From Thalassococcus profundi (GTDB taxonomy: Bacteria > Pseudomonadota > Alphaproteobacteria > Rhodobacterales > Rhodobacteraceae), in the NCBI RefSeq assembly GCF_003344785.1, contig NZ_QPMK01000005.1, forward strand, positions 62,001-126,000: a DNA stretch of 64,000 nt, read 5' to 3'. Made by a program: the position numbers and the translations under genes. A model generated the notes under the pieces. It had not been told where the DNA came from, ran no database searches, and saw only the letters and a program-made list of their open reading frames with translations. This document shows positions 18,242 to 27,223 of this stretch, piece by piece (the first letter of the stretch is position 1; each line of letters starts with the position of its first letter).

Positions 18242-19549
18242 TTACCCTCCCACGCGGCGGCGATAGATGATGTCGATGAGCACCGCGGCCACCAGGACCG
18301 AGCCCACCACGATGTTCTGAAGCGGCGCATCGACGCCGACCATCGCCATGCCCGACTGCAGCGACTGCATGATCAGCGCGCCAAGGATGGCGCCGTAGAT
18401 CGTGCCGATCCCGCCCGCCAGCGCCGTGCCGCCGATTACCGCCGCGGCGATCACGCGCAATTCGTCCAGCGTGCCGATGTCGTTGGAATGGAACGTCAGC
18501 CGCGACGAGGCCACCAGCGCCGCGATGGCCACCAGCGCGCCCATCAGGGCAAAGACCTTGACCGTCAGCAGGCGGGTGTTGATGCCCGAGAGCTCTGCCG
18601 CGTCGGGGTTGCCGCCGGTGGCAAAGACGTAGCGCCCGAACCGGGTCTTGCGCGCCACCACGGTCATCACCACGGCCACCGCGATCAGCAGCAGCACCGA
18701 GATCGGCAGGCCATAGCTGGCGGTGTAGCCCGCGGGCACCTCGAGTCCCTCTGCCGCGAATTGCCGCTCCAGCACCCGCTCGGGAATCTGGTAGGAATTG
18801 AGGATGGCGATGAAACCCATGATCGCGACGACAAAGATCGCGCCCACGGCAAACTCGGCCCACATCGGTTTCACCGGGAAATCGTGACGCTTCTTCGCGC
18901 GCCGGGCCGACACCAGCGCCAGCACCGCCGCCACCGAGGCGACCAGACCGGCGATCCAGGACCAGGTGGCCCCGAGGGTGCCGTTGATCCCGCCGAACAG
19001 CTGGAAGGTCTCGTTGAGCGGCCCGATGGTCTGGCCGCTGGTCAGGTACCAGGCGACGTTGCGCCAGACCAGCAGACCGCCAAGGGTGACGATGAAGGCC
19101 GGGATGGTGAGGTAGCCCACGAGCCAGCCCTGGAAGGCTCCGATGATCGCGCCCGCGGCAATGCCCACGACGATGGCCACCCACGCCAGCGCCGGGCTGC
19201 CCAGCGGAATGCCCAGAAGGTCGATGGCCCAGCTGGTCTGCGTCATCGCCATGATCGCCGAACAGGTGGCCAGCAGCGATCCGACCGCAAGGTCGATGTG
19301 GCGGGTGACGATGATGAACACCATCCCCGTCGCCATGATCGCCACCGACACCGTCTGGATTGTCAGGTTGAACAGGTTGCGCGGCGTCAGGAACTGGCCG
19401 CCGGTCAGGATGTTGAACAGCACGCAGATCAGCAGGAACGCCCCGATCATGCCCAGAAGGCGCAGGTCGAGTTCAAGCTGGCTGAACAGGCTGCGCGACG
19501 CGCCGCCGCGGCCCGATGAGGCGCTTTTGTCCGAAGATGTGTCTGTCAT
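18242..19549 (-). CDS. xylH: Sugar ABC transporter permease (xylose system)
   Basis: 435 residues from the ATG at 19549 (AGGAG 8 bases upstream); a longer in-frame start is not supported. About ten membrane segments have the RbsC/XylH family pattern, including [17 protein letters not shown] near the N-terminus and the EAA-like region [20 protein letters not shown] before the end. The length above 400 and the insertion between helices in the middle (about 215-290) fit XylH rather than the shorter RbsC. It forms the membrane channel for the sugar delivered by XylF. A 162-base spacer with strong hairpins separates it from xylF. Confidence 0.93.
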   Translation of the reverse strand: MTDTSSDKSASSGRGGASRSLFSQLELDLRLLGMIGAFLLICVLFNILTGGQFLTPRNLFNLTIQTVSVAIMATGMVFIIVTRHIDLAVGSLLATCSAIMAMTQTSWAIDLLGIPLGSPALAWVAIVVGIAAGAIIGAFQGWLVGYLTIPAFIVTLGGLLVWRNVAWYLTSGQTIGPLNETFQLFGGINGTLGATWSWIAGLVASVAAVLALVSARRAKKRHDFPVKPMWAEFAVGAIFVVAIMGFIAILNSYQIPERVLERQFAAEGLEVPAGYTASYGLPISVLLLIAVAVVMTVVARKTRFGRYVFATGGNPDAAELSGINTRLLTVKVFALMGALVAIAALVASSRLTFHSNDIGTLDELRVIAAAVIGGTALAGGIGTIYGAILGALIMQSLQSGMAMVGVDAPLQNIVVGSVLVAAVLIDIIYRRRVGG

Positions 19550-19605
19550 TGGGAATGCTCCTGGCGGGGCTCCGGCGGGGCGGAGCAGGAATACGGCAGG
19601 CGTCA

Positions 19606-19655
19606 CGGCGCTGTCTGCGCCGAAGGGATCGCCCGCGCCCGGTCGCGGGCGCGGG
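19606..19655 (-). other. Intercistronic hairpins between xylF and xylH
   Basis: A perfect 10-bp stem CCCGCGCCCG/CGGGCGCGGG (19632-19641, 19646-19655, 4-base loop), and next to it CGGCGC/GCGCCG (19606-19611, 19617-19622). There is no T-run on the minus strand, so this is more likely an mRNA-stabilising or processing element after the binding-protein gene than a full terminator. The same layout is seen in both TRAP operons of this window. Confidence 0.62.
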
Positions 19656-19711
19656 ACTGTGAGGCAGACCTCAGGCGTCGCCGGTGGCGGCGGCCTGGGT
19701 CCCGCGCCCGA

Positions 19712-20743
19712 TCAGTTGCAGGGGGCCGGACCGCCCGACACGCCCTGGCAGAGCTCTTCCTGGCTGATCCAGCCGGCGTCCACCACGACGCCCAGGTTGT
19801 CCTTGGTCACCGGAACCGGCTCCAGGAACTCGGCCCAGAGGGTCGTGCCCGCGGGCGAGGTCCACTCTTCGGCGCCTTCGATGCCGGACATCTCTGCCCC
19901 GCCGGCCAGCGCGATGGCGATTTCGCCCGCGTTCTGGCCAAGGTCGCGGCTGTCCTTCCAGACGCTGACGGTCTGGGTGCCCTGCGCCACACGGTTCAGC
20001 GCGGCAAAGTCCGCATCCTGGCCCGAGACCGGGATACCGTCGAGGCCCTGCGCGGTCAGCGCCGCAACGGCGCCGCCGGCGGTGCCGTCGTTGGAGGCGA
20101 CGACCGCGTCGACCTCGTTGTTGTTCTGGGTCAGGATCTGCTCCATGTTGCGCTGCGCGTTGGCGGGCAGCCAGCCATCGGTATAGGCCTCGCCGACGAT
20201 GGTGATGTCACCGGCGTCGATGGCGCTTTGCAGCACTTCCTGCTGACCGCCGCGCAGGAAGTCGGCGTTGGGATCGGTGGGCGAGCCCTTGATCATCACG
20301 TAGTTGCCGGTGGGCGCGGCTTCGAGCACGGCGCGGGCCTGCATCCGGCCAACCTCGATGTTGTCGAAGGTCAGGTAGAAGGCGCGGCTGTCCTCGATCA
20401 GGCGGTCATAGGCGATGACCGGAATGCCCGCGTCGGAGGCGGCCTGAACCGCGGGGATGATCGCCTGGGTGTCCTGCGCCAGGATGATGAGCGCGTCGAC
20501 ACCCTGCGCGATCAGCGATTCCACGTCCGACAGCTGCTTGGCCGAGGACGATTGCGCATCGGCGGAGACGTATTCGGCGCCGCCTTCTTCGAGTGCGGCC
20601 TGGATCGCGGCCTCGTCCGTCTTCCAGCGCTCTTCCTGGAAATTCGACCAGCTGACGCCGACGGTCAGATCCTGTGCAAAAACGGATGCGCCCGGGATGG
20701 CGAAGGCCATCGTCGTGGCGACGAGCAGTGTTCTCTTCTTCAT
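19712..20743 (-). CDS. xylF: D-xylose ABC transporter substrate-binding protein
   Basis: 343 residues from the ATG at 20743, chosen because it starts a Sec signal peptide (MKKRTLLVATTMAFAIPGAS) with GGGAGGA upstream. The mature protein follows XylF closely: ERWKTDEAAIQAALEEGGAEY, LIAQGVDALIILAQDTQAI, IPVIAYDRLI, a GNYVMIKGSPTDPNA block, DGWLPANAQRNMEQIL and VASNDGTAGGAVAALTAQGL. These are the sugar-contacting and hinge regions of periplasmic xylose-binding proteins. It is the first gene of the operon and divergent from a ROK-type repressor. No xylose isomerase or kinase gene is in the window, so substrate specificity rests on sequence likeness. Confidence 0.93.
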   Translation of the reverse strand: MKKRTLLVATTMAFAIPGASVFAQDLTVGVSWSNFQEERWKTDEAAIQAALEEGGAEYVSADAQSSSAKQLSDVESLIAQGVDALIILAQDTQAIIPAVQAASDAGIPVIAYDRLIEDSRAFYLTFDNIEVGRMQARAVLEAAPTGNYVMIKGSPTDPNADFLRGGQQEVLQSAIDAGDITIVGEAYTDGWLPANAQRNMEQILTQNNNEVDAVVASNDGTAGGAVAALTAQGLDGIPVSGQDADFAALNRVAQGTQTVSVWKDSRDLGQNAGEIAIALAGGAEMSGIEGAEEWTSPAGTTLWAEFLEPVPVTKDNLGVVVDAGWISQEELCQGVSGGPAPCN

Positions 20744-20804
20744 TGTAGTCCTCCCAGTGGTGCCGCGGCAGTGACTGCCGGCCGCGACGGCTTCGTATGA
20801 CGGC

Positions 20805-20838
20805 ACCATGGCGAGATTAATTTCATCTGTCAAAATAA
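20805..20838 (-). promoter_or_regulatory. xylF promoter with overlapping operator-like palindrome
   Basis: On the minus strand a perfect -35 TTGACA (20833-20828) is followed after 17 bases by CATGGT (20810-20805). An imperfect AT-rich palindrome, TTAATTTC and CAAAATAA around ATCTGT (20817-20838), covers the -35. A second short inverted repeat, GCGT...ACGC, lies at 20852-20870. ROK repressors bind such AT-rich palindromes, so this is the likely site of the divergently encoded regulator. Confidence 0.5.
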
Positions 20839-20937
20839 TTCCTTTGCGAAGGCGTCTAATTTTCATACGCTTTAAAGAACAGCCATGCTGCAGCGCCGCA
20901 TTTCGCGGCTTGGCGCGGCGGAACGGTCCGAATTTTT

Positions 20938-22245
20938 ATGGTTAGCGAAATAACTACTGAGAAAACCACCGATCCTGACGATGCCGCAGCGCAGCGTCCC
21001 GGTTGCGGCCCCCGCCGCCCGATTCGCGGCAGCGAGGATCAGTGGGGCGTTCCGCTGCGCCAGCAGATCTTCGAATCGGTGCGCGCCGAAGGCACGCTGA
21101 GTCGGGTCGAGGTGGCGCGAATCCTGCGCGTCAGCCCAGGCTCGGTCACCGCCGCCACCACCGACCTGATCGGTGCGGGCTACCTTGAGGAAGTCGCCCT
21201 GCCCCGCGCCGTCGAAACCGTGTCGCGCGGCCGCCCGCCGGTGGCGCTGGCGGTCTGCCCGGGCGCGGTGCTGGTCGCCGGCATCAAGATGTCCGAAGTC
21301 GGCCATTCCGCGGTGCTGCACGATTTCGCCGGGGGCATGATCGCCGACGTCACCCTGCCCGGCCATCCCCGCCCGATGGAGACGCCCGAGACGCTTGAGA
21401 CCATCGCGCATCTGCTGGACCGGGTGCTGGCCAAGGCCGGGCGCCACCGGTCCGAGGTGCAGGCGCTGGGTCTCGGGCTGCCGGGCTTTATCGACGGGGA
21501 AACCGGCACGGCGCTCTGGTCGTCACTGCTGGCCGAGCCGAACCTGGCGCTGGCCGACCGTGCCTCGCAGCACCTGGGCTTGCCTGTGAAGATCGACAAC
21601 GATGCCAACCTGCTGACGCTGGCCGAACTGTGGTTCGGCGACGGGCGTGACATGTCGAATTTCGCCGTGGTCACCATCGAACACGGGGTCGGCATGGGGC
21701 TGGTGCTGAACAACCGGCTCTATCGCGGTGCGCGGGGGCTGGGCACCGAGCTCGGGCACACCAAGGTGCAGCTCGACGGCGCCCTCTGCCGCTGCGGTCA
21801 GCGCGGCTGCCTCGAGGCCTATGTCGCCGATTATGCGCTGGTCCGCGAAGCCTCGACCGCGCTCGACTGGGCGCCGGGCGGGCCAATGGACAGCAACGCG
21901 ATGCTGACGCAGCTTTACGAGAACGCCAAGTCCGGGCACGCCGCCTCGCGGTCGATCTTTCGCCGCGCCGGACGGTACCTCGCGCTGGGGCTGGCGAACG
22001 TGGTCAATCTCTTCGATCCGGAACGCATCATCCTGTCGGGAGCGCGCATGGAATATGACTATCTCTATGCCGACGAGGTGCTGAGCGACTTGGCGCAAGC
22101 CGCGATCCGCGTCGACCGGCCCACGCCGCGCGTAGAAATCCACGCCTGGGGCGACATGATCTGGGCCCGGGGGGCAGCGGCGCTGGCGCTGTCGCATGTG
22201 ACGGCCGAACGGCTGGGCACCCCCGGCGCGCTGGAGGATGCATGA
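20938..22245 (+). CDS. ROK family transcriptional regulator (XylR/NagC type)
   Basis: 435 residues. A winged helix-turn-helix lies at about 40-95 (GTLSRVEVARILRVSPGSVTAAT). The ROK sugar-binding fold follows with the ATPase-like glycine motif (LGLGLPGFID), ELGHTKVQLDG and the zinc-type cysteine motif CRCGQRGCLEAYV. The family represses sugar operons and releases DNA when the sugar binds. Its position divergent from xylFHG makes xylose the likely effector. The stop overlaps the start of the next gene (ATGA), so the FG-GAP protein downstream is co-translated with the regulator. The Shine-Dalgarno is weak. Confidence 0.93.
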   Translation: MVSEITTEKTTDPDDAAAQRPGCGPRRPIRGSEDQWGVPLRQQIFESVRAEGTLSRVEVARILRVSPGSVTAATTDLIGAGYLEEVALPRAVETVSRGRPPVALAVCPGAVLVAGIKMSEVGHSAVLHDFAGGMIADVTLPGHPRPMETPETLETIAHLLDRVLAKAGRHRSEVQALGLGLPGFIDGETGTALWSSLLAEPNLALADRASQHLGLPVKIDNDANLLTLAELWFGDGRDMSNFAVVTIEHGVGMGLVLNNRLYRGARGLGTELGHTKVQLDGALCRCGQRGCLEAYVADYALVREASTALDWAPGGPMDSNAMLTQLYENAKSGHAASRSIFRRAGRYLALGLANVVNLFDPERIILSGARMEYDYLYADEVLSDLAQAAIRVDRPTPRVEIHAWGDMIWARGAAALALSHVTAERLGTPGALEDA

Positions 22246-23738
22246 GGGCGCTGGTCCCCTTGTTGCTGGCCACCGCACCGGCGCTGGCGGACCCGGCGTT
22301 CGAGCCGGTGGCCCTGCCGAGCGAGCATCTCTATTCCGGCGGTTGGGAGCATTTCGTCGGCGGCGGGGTGGCGATCTTCGATTGCAACGGCGACGCGCGG
22401 CCCGAGCTTTACGTCGCGGGCGGCACCGATCCGGCGCGGCTGTTTGTGAACCGCAGCACAGCCGGCGAAATCACCTTCGCGAGCGCGGAGATCGGCCCGC
22501 TCACCGCGGTCACCGGCGCTTATCCCCTCGACCTCGACGGCGACGGGATGCAGGACCTGATGGTGCTGCGCAACGGCCCGAACGTGCTGCTGCGGGGCCT
22601 GGGCGACTGCCGCTTCGAGGACGCCACCGACCGCTTCGGCCTGCCGCAGGACGATCGCTGGACCACCGCCTTTTCCGCCACCTGGGAGGCGCAGGGCAGC
22701 CTGCCGACGCTGGCCTTCGGCAATTACGTCGACCAGACCGATCCGAACGGCCCTTTCGGCACCTGCGACCGCAACTTTCTACTGCGCCCCGAGGGCGACC
22801 GCTACGGCGCGCCGGTCCCGCTCGATCCCGGCTATTGCGCGCTGTCGATGCTGTTCTCAGACTGGCAGCGCAGCGGCACGCCGATGCTGCGGGTGTCGAA
22901 CGACCGGCACTATTACATCCGCGAGGGCCGCGAACAGATGTGGCTGCTGGACCCGCTGCGCGAACTGACGCCCGACGAGGGCTGGCCCGAGCAGCAGTTG
23001 TGGGGCATGGGCATTGCCAGCCGCGACATCACCGGCGACGGGCGGCCCGAGGTGATGCTGACCTCGATGGGCGACCAGATCCTGATGGCCAATACCGGCG
23101 ACGGCTTCGCCGCCATGCCCTACGAGACCGGCGCCACGGCGCACCGGCCCCATACCGGCGATGACGGCCGTGCCTCGACCGGATGGCACGCGGAATTCGG
23201 CGACGTCGACAACGACGGGCGCGCGGACCTGTTTATCGCCAAGGGCAATGTCGACCAGATGCCCGACATGGCGATGCAGGACCCCAACAACCTGCTCATG
23301 CAGCAGTCCGACGGAACCTTTGCCGAGGCCGCGTCCACCGCCGGTGTCGCCTCGCCCCACCGGTCGCGTGGCGCGGGGCTGGCCGATCTCGACGGCGACG
23401 GACGGCTCGATCTCGTGGTCGTCAACCGGCGCGCGCCGCTCGAGGTCTGGCGCAACGTCACGCCCGGCACCGGCGGCTGGCTGACGGTCGCCTTGTCGCA
23501 ACCCGGTGCGAACCGCGATGCCGTGGGTGCGGTGGTGGAGCTGCGCACGGACGCGGGACCCCAAAGCCAGGAGGTGACGGTCGGCGGCGGGCACGTCAGC
23601 GGCCAGTCCGGGCCGCTGCATTTCGGCCTTGGCGCCGCGGCAGAGGCGGAGCTGCGGGTGATCTGGCCGGACGGCACGACGGAGGACTGGCAACCGGTGC
23701 AGGCGGATCAGAAGGTCAGGGTCGACCGCGACGACTGA
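22242..23738 (+). CDS. CRTAC1 family secreted protein (FG-GAP/VCBS repeats, ASPIC/UnbV C-terminus)
   Basis: 498 residues with a short Sec signal (MRALVPLLLATAPALA). Several calcium-binding FG-GAP-type repeats are visible: FDCNGDARPELYV, LDLDGDGMQDLMV, RDITGDGRPEVML, GDVDNDGRADLFI and LADLDGDGRLDLVV, consistent with a seven-bladed beta-propeller. The C-terminal ~100 residues (GANRDAVGAVVELRTDAG, VIWPDGTTEDW) are the ASPIC/UnbV domain. The protein is expected in the periplasm or outside the cell; its role is unknown, and other family members are linked to adhesion or polymer binding. It overlaps the ROK gene by 4 bases, so it is tied to the xylose regulator's transcript, which is unusual. Confidence 0.9.
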   Translation: MRALVPLLLATAPALADPAFEPVALPSEHLYSGGWEHFVGGGVAIFDCNGDARPELYVAGGTDPARLFVNRSTAGEITFASAEIGPLTAVTGAYPLDLDGDGMQDLMVLRNGPNVLLRGLGDCRFEDATDRFGLPQDDRWTTAFSATWEAQGSLPTLAFGNYVDQTDPNGPFGTCDRNFLLRPEGDRYGAPVPLDPGYCALSMLFSDWQRSGTPMLRVSNDRHYYIREGREQMWLLDPLRELTPDEGWPEQQLWGMGIASRDITGDGRPEVMLTSMGDQILMANTGDGFAAMPYETGATAHRPHTGDDGRASTGWHAEFGDVDNDGRADLFIAKGNVDQMPDMAMQDPNNLLMQQSDGTFAEAASTAGVASPHRSRGAGLADLDGDGRLDLVVVNRRAPLEVWRNVTPGTGGWLTVALSQPGANRDAVGAVVELRTDAGPQSQEVTVGGGHVSGQSGPLHFGLGAAAEAELRVIWPDGTTEDWQPVQADQKVRVDRDD

Positions 23739-23768
23739 CGCACGCGGCATTCGCCGGCTAAGCGGCGG

Positions 23769-24248
23769 TCAGTATTCGCCTTCGGCGGCCTTGCGCATTT
23801 CTTCCTCGAATTCGCGGCGCAGCCGGCGGCGGACGCTGGCGGCATGGTGGCGCTTGCGTTCGAGATCGTTCTCGACCCTCAGCGTCGGCACTTCGACGGG
23901 TCTGCCGTCGGCATCCATGGCGATCATGGTGAAATAGCACGAATTGGTGTGGCGTCGGACGCCGGTGCGGATCTCCTCGGCCTCGACCCTTATGCCGACC
24001 TCCATCGAGGTGCGCCCGGCGTGGTTGATGCTGGCGCGAAAGGTCACCAGTTCGCCCACGTTGATCGGCTCCTTGAACACCACCTGGTCGACGGAAATCG
24101 TCACAGCGTAGCGTTGCGAAAACCGCGAGGCGCAGGAAAACGCCACCCGGTCCAGCAGGTTTAGCAGTGCGCCGCCATGCACCTTGCCGCTGAAATTCGC
24201 CATGTCCGGCGTCATCAGCACCGTCATCTCGAGCTTTCTGGAATCCAT
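23769..24248 (-). CDS. Acyl-CoA thioesterase (hotdog fold, YciA/BACH type)
   Basis: 159 residues in a single hotdog domain. Visible motifs are MANFSGKVHGGALLNLLDRVAF (the N-D/E active-site helix region) and VDQVVFKEPINVGELVTFRASINHAGRTSMEVG, as in the YciA/BACH acyl-CoA hydrolases. It hydrolyses acyl-CoA thioesters in the cytosol and may recycle CoA for the neighbouring CoA-dependent catabolic genes, though it ends tail-to-tail with the FG-GAP gene and could be independent. 62 bases separate it from the amidohydrolase on the same strand, so they may be co-transcribed. Confidence 0.93.
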   Translation of the reverse strand: MDSRKLEMTVLMTPDMANFSGKVHGGALLNLLDRVAFSCASRFSQRYAVTISVDQVVFKEPINVGELVTFRASINHAGRTSMEVGIRVEAEEIRTGVRRHTNSCYFTMIAMDADGRPVEVPTLRVENDLERKRHHAASVRRRLRREFEEEMRKAAEGEY

Positions 24249-24310
24249 CCGCCTGTCCTGTCACCGCGTCCGGCCGATCATAGACGGGGCACCCCGGCGC
24301 GCAACGCGGA

Positions 24311-25192
24311 TCAGGCGACCCCGAGCAGCCGCATGGCGTTTTCCTTGAGGATCAGCGGGCGGACCTCGTCCTTGAAGGGCGCGGCCTCGAAATCCTGCAG
24401 CCAGCGGTCGGGGGTGATCGCCGGCCAGTCCGAGCCGAAGAGCATCTTCTTCTTCAGCAGGGAATTGGCGTATTTGATGAAGATCTCGGGAAAGTATTTC
24501 GGCGACCAGCCGGACATGTCGAAATAGACGTTGGGCTTGTGCTGCGCCACCGCCAACCCCTCTTCGGTCCAGGGAAAGCTGGGATGCGCCAGCACGATGG
24601 GCATGTCCGGGAAATCGACCGCGACATCGTCGAGGTGCATCGGGTTGGAGTATTTGAGCCGCATCCCCATGCCGCCGCGCATCCCCGAGCCGACCCCGGT
24701 CTGGCCGGTGTGAAAGAGCGTGATCGCCCCCTCCTCGGCGATGGCCTCGTAGAGCGTGTAGGCGCTGCGGTCGTTGGGAAAGAAGCCCTGCATCGTCGGG
24801 TGGAACTTGAAGCCGCGCACGCCGAAGTCGCGCACCAGCCGCCGCGCCTCGCGCGCGCCTGCCTTGCCCTTGGCCGGGTCGATGCTGGCGAAGGGGATCA
24901 GGATGTCCTCATTCTCGGCGCAGACCTGCGCCACTTCCTCGTTGGAATAGCGGCGAAAGCCGGTTTCCCGTTCGGCATCGACCGGAAAGATCACCGCGGC
25001 GATGTTGCGTTCGCGGTAGTAGCGCGCGGTGTCGGCCACGGTGGGCAGCATGCCGTCGACCCCGGCGGGGTTCTTGAAATAGGCCGCCAGCCCCTCCTGA
25101 AACTCGGTGTAGCCATCGTCGCGCGGGCCGCAGCAGGGCTCTTCGGCGTGGGTGTGGAAATCGATGGCGCGAACGGCGGAGAAATCGACCAT
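24311..25192 (-). CDS. Amidohydrolase family protein (ACMSD/decarboxylase-like TIM barrel)
   Basis: 293 residues. The zinc-binding HxH is at residues 13-15 (DFHTHAEE). Further conserved positions are FKFHPTMQGFFPND, a His in LFHTGQTG, LAHPSFPW and the terminal Asp in FGSDWPAITPD, the pattern of Amidohydrolase_2 proteins that include gamma-resorcylate and related decarboxylases or hydratases. The substrate is probably an aromatic or dicarboxylic acid given the feruloyl-CoA synthase-like gene in the cluster. It is transcribed divergently from the crotonase gene across a 117-base region with operator-like repeats. Confidence 0.87.
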   Translation of the reverse strand: MVDFSAVRAIDFHTHAEEPCCGPRDDGYTEFQEGLAAYFKNPAGVDGMLPTVADTARYYRERNIAAVIFPVDAERETGFRRYSNEEVAQVCAENEDILIPFASIDPAKGKAGAREARRLVRDFGVRGFKFHPTMQGFFPNDRSAYTLYEAIAEEGAITLFHTGQTGVGSGMRGGMGMRLKYSNPMHLDDVAVDFPDMPIVLAHPSFPWTEEGLAVAQHKPNVYFDMSGWSPKYFPEIFIKYANSLLKKKMLFGSDWPAITPDRWLQDFEAAPFKDEVRPLILKENAMRLLGVA

Positions 25193-25223
25193 GCCGGCGG
25201 CTCCTTCTGGCGGGTCTGTTCGC

Positions 25224-25275
25224 GTTGATCGTTAACACGCAAAACCGCTATGCTCTATAACAAACTTGTCCTATA
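25224..25275. promoter_or_regulatory. Candidate operators in the amidohydrolase/crotonase divergent region
   Basis: GTTGATCGTTAAC (25224-25236) is an imperfect version of the GTTAAC palindrome found before the MarR gene. TATAACAA and TTGTCCTATA (25256-25275) form another imperfect inverted repeat around AC. Their position between divergent catabolic genes fits control by the cluster's MarR protein. Confidence 0.35.
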
Positions 25276-25309
25276 ACCGGGGCGGAATAAGACGCCACAG
25301 GACCGACGC

Positions 25310-26083
25310 ATGACCGACACCGCCGCCACCCGGATCGACCGGCACGACGATATCGCCGTGGTCACCTTTGACCGGCCACAAAAGCGCAACGCCATGAACG
25401 ACGCGTTGATTGCCGAGCTGGATGCGTTTTTCTCCAACCCGCCCAAGGATGTACGCGCCGTTGTTATAACCGGTGCGGGCGGGCATTTCTGCTCGGGCCT
25501 CGACCTATCGGAACACCAGCACCGCAGCCCCGAAGAGACCGTCTATCATTCGCGAAACTGGCACCGGGTGGCGGATCTCATTGAATTCGGCGGGCTGCCG
25601 GTCATCGCGGCGCTCACCGGAGCGGTGATCGGCGGCGGGCTCGAGATCGCCACAGCCGCGCATGTGCGCATCGCCGAGCCGTCTGTGCGGTTCCAGCTGC
25701 CCGAGGGGCGTCGCGGCATCTTTGTCGGCGGCGGCGCCACGGTGCGCGTGGGCCGCATCCTCGGCGCCGACCGGATGCGCGAGATGATGCTGACCGGACG
25801 CAGCTACGGGGCCGAAGACGGGCATCGCTTGGGCCTTGCCCATTACAGCGTCGGTGAGGGCGAAGCGCTGCCGCTGGCACTGGAGCTGGCCCGCACAGTC
25901 GCCGACAACGCGCCCTTCTCGAACTACCTGATGATCCAGGCCATCGGCCGGATCACCGAGATGTCGCGCAGCGACGGGCTTTTTACCGAAAGCCTGTCGG
26001 CGGCCATGGCGCAGACGTCAGAGGGTGCTAAAGAGGGGTTGCGTGCCTTTCTGGAAAAGCGCGCCCCGAATTTCCGGCCCTGA
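25310..26083 (+). CDS. Crotonase / enoyl-CoA hydratase family protein
   Basis: 257 residues, normal for the family. The oxyanion-hole blocks are visible: GHFCSGLDLSEH and ALTGAVIGGGLEIATAAHVRIA. A further block, FQLPEGRRGIFVGGGATVRVGRILG, carries the usual catalytic Glu position. AGGA sits 7 bases upstream of the ATG. The family hydrates or cleaves enoyl-CoA. Next to a feruloyl-CoA synthase-like ligase it could act as a hydroxycinnamoyl-CoA hydratase (or hydratase/lyase), but the sequence alone does not show this. It begins a plus-strand run with the TRAP transporter genes, the next one starting 40 bases after its stop. Confidence 0.9.
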   Translation: MTDTAATRIDRHDDIAVVTFDRPQKRNAMNDALIAELDAFFSNPPKDVRAVVITGAGGHFCSGLDLSEHQHRSPEETVYHSRNWHRVADLIEFGGLPVIAALTGAVIGGGLEIATAAHVRIAEPSVRFQLPEGRRGIFVGGGATVRVGRILGADRMREMMLTGRSYGAEDGHRLGLAHYSVGEGEALPLALELARTVADNAPFSNYLMIQAIGRITEMSRSDGLFTESLSAAMAQTSEGAKEGLRAFLEKRAPNFRP

Positions 26084-26123
26084 GGGCGTCGGCACCAAGA
26101 CCATCATCTGGGAGGAGCATAGG

Positions 26124-27161
26124 ATGGACAGACGATTTTTCACCAAGACCCTGGGCGCCGCGGCGCTGGCACTCGCCGGCCTGCCGATGGCCGCGCAGGC
26201 ACAGGACGTGACGCTGCGCCTGCACCAGTTCCTGCCCCCGGTGGCGACGGTGCCCGCGCAGATCCTCAAGCCCTGGGGCGAACGGCTGGCGGAGGCGTCG
26301 GACGGACGCATCGCGATCCAGCATTTCGACGCCATGTCGCTGGGCGGCCGTCCGCCCGAGCTGATCGACCAGGCCCGCGACGGCGTGGCCGACATGACCA
26401 TGACCCTCGTCGGCTACACCCCCGGCCGCTTCCCGCGGACGGAAGTGTTCGAGCTGCCGTTCATGATGACCGACCCCGTGGCCACCTCGCTGGCCTTCTG
26501 GGAAATGGTGGAAAGCGACTTCCAGGCATCCGAGTACCAGGACGTCAAGATCCTTGGAGCCTGGGTACACGGACCCGGCCTTGTCCACACCGCCGATCCG
26601 GTCAATTCGCTCGAGGATATGCAGGGCAAGACCCTGCGCGGCCCGACCCGGGTGATCACCGACCTGCTGGGCGAACTGGGGGCCACCCCCGTCGGCATGC
26701 CCCTGCCCGCCATCCCCGAGGCGCTGTCCAAGGGCGTCATCAACGGCACGGTGATCCCGTGGGAGGTCACGCCGGCGGTGCGGCTCACCGAGCTGGTGAG
26801 CAACCACACCGAATTCGCGGGCGACGAGGCGCTTTACACCGCGACCATCGTGCTGGCGATGAACAAGGCGAAGTACGACGCCCTGCCCGACGACCTGCGC
26901 GCGATCCTCGACGAAGAAAGCGGCGCCAAGCTGTCGGCCTTTGCCGCCGAGGTCATGTATGCCGCCGACGCGCCCGCCCGGCAGATCGCCGTCGATGCGG
27001 GCAACACCATCGTCACGCTGGACGAGGCCGAAGTCGCGCGCTGGAAAGAGGCGGCGCAGCCGGTGATCGAGCGCTGGGTGGCCGAGATGGATGGCAAGGG
27101 CATCGACGGTCAGGCGCTGATCGACCAGGCCCGCGGTCTGATCGACGCCAAGACCAACTGA
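26124..27161 (+). CDS. TRAP transporter solute-binding protein (DctP family)
   Basis: 345 residues from the ATG at 26124 (GGGAGGAG upstream). A signal peptide, MDRRFFTKTLGAAALALAGL, contains an RR pair, so Tat export is possible. The mature part has DctP family motifs (LRLHQFLPPVATVPAQILKPW, IQHFDAMSLGG, LRGPTRVITDLLGELGATPVG with the conserved Arg, MPLPAIPEALSKGVINGTV). It captures a carboxylate in the periplasm and delivers it to the DctQM pair encoded just downstream. With the CoA ligase, SDR and crotonase around it, an aromatic or phenylpropenoid acid is the likely cargo (inference). Confidence 0.94.
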   Translation: MDRRFFTKTLGAAALALAGLPMAAQAQDVTLRLHQFLPPVATVPAQILKPWGERLAEASDGRIAIQHFDAMSLGGRPPELIDQARDGVADMTMTLVGYTPGRFPRTEVFELPFMMTDPVATSLAFWEMVESDFQASEYQDVKILGAWVHGPGLVHTADPVNSLEDMQGKTLRGPTRVITDLLGELGATPVGMPLPAIPEALSKGVINGTVIPWEVTPAVRLTELVSNHTEFAGDEALYTATIVLAMNKAKYDALPDDLRAILDEESGAKLSAFAAEVMYAADAPARQIAVDAGNTIVTLDEAEVARWKEAAQPVIERWVAEMDGKGIDGQALIDQARGLIDAKTN

Positions 27162-27168
27162 TCCGCGC

Positions 27169-27200
27169 GCGCCGGGCGCCGCGTGCGCCCGGCGCCTTTT
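27169..27200 (+). terminator. Attenuating hairpin after the TRAP binding-protein gene
   Basis: A perfect 11-bp stem GCGCCGGGCGC/GCGCCCGGCGC (27169-27179, 27185-27195, 5-base loop) followed by CTTTT. It lies 8 bases past the dctP-like stop and before dctQ, so it probably acts as a partial terminator that keeps binding protein in excess over permease. Confidence 0.72.
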
Positions 27201-27223
27201 GCCCGCAAGGACAGGCTGCCGCA

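Noticed and set aside
22238-23164. Plus-strand frame of 308 codons overlapping the FG-GAP gene
   Set aside because: Arg/Pro-rich out-of-frame reading of the real gene, which shows clear calcium-binding repeats.
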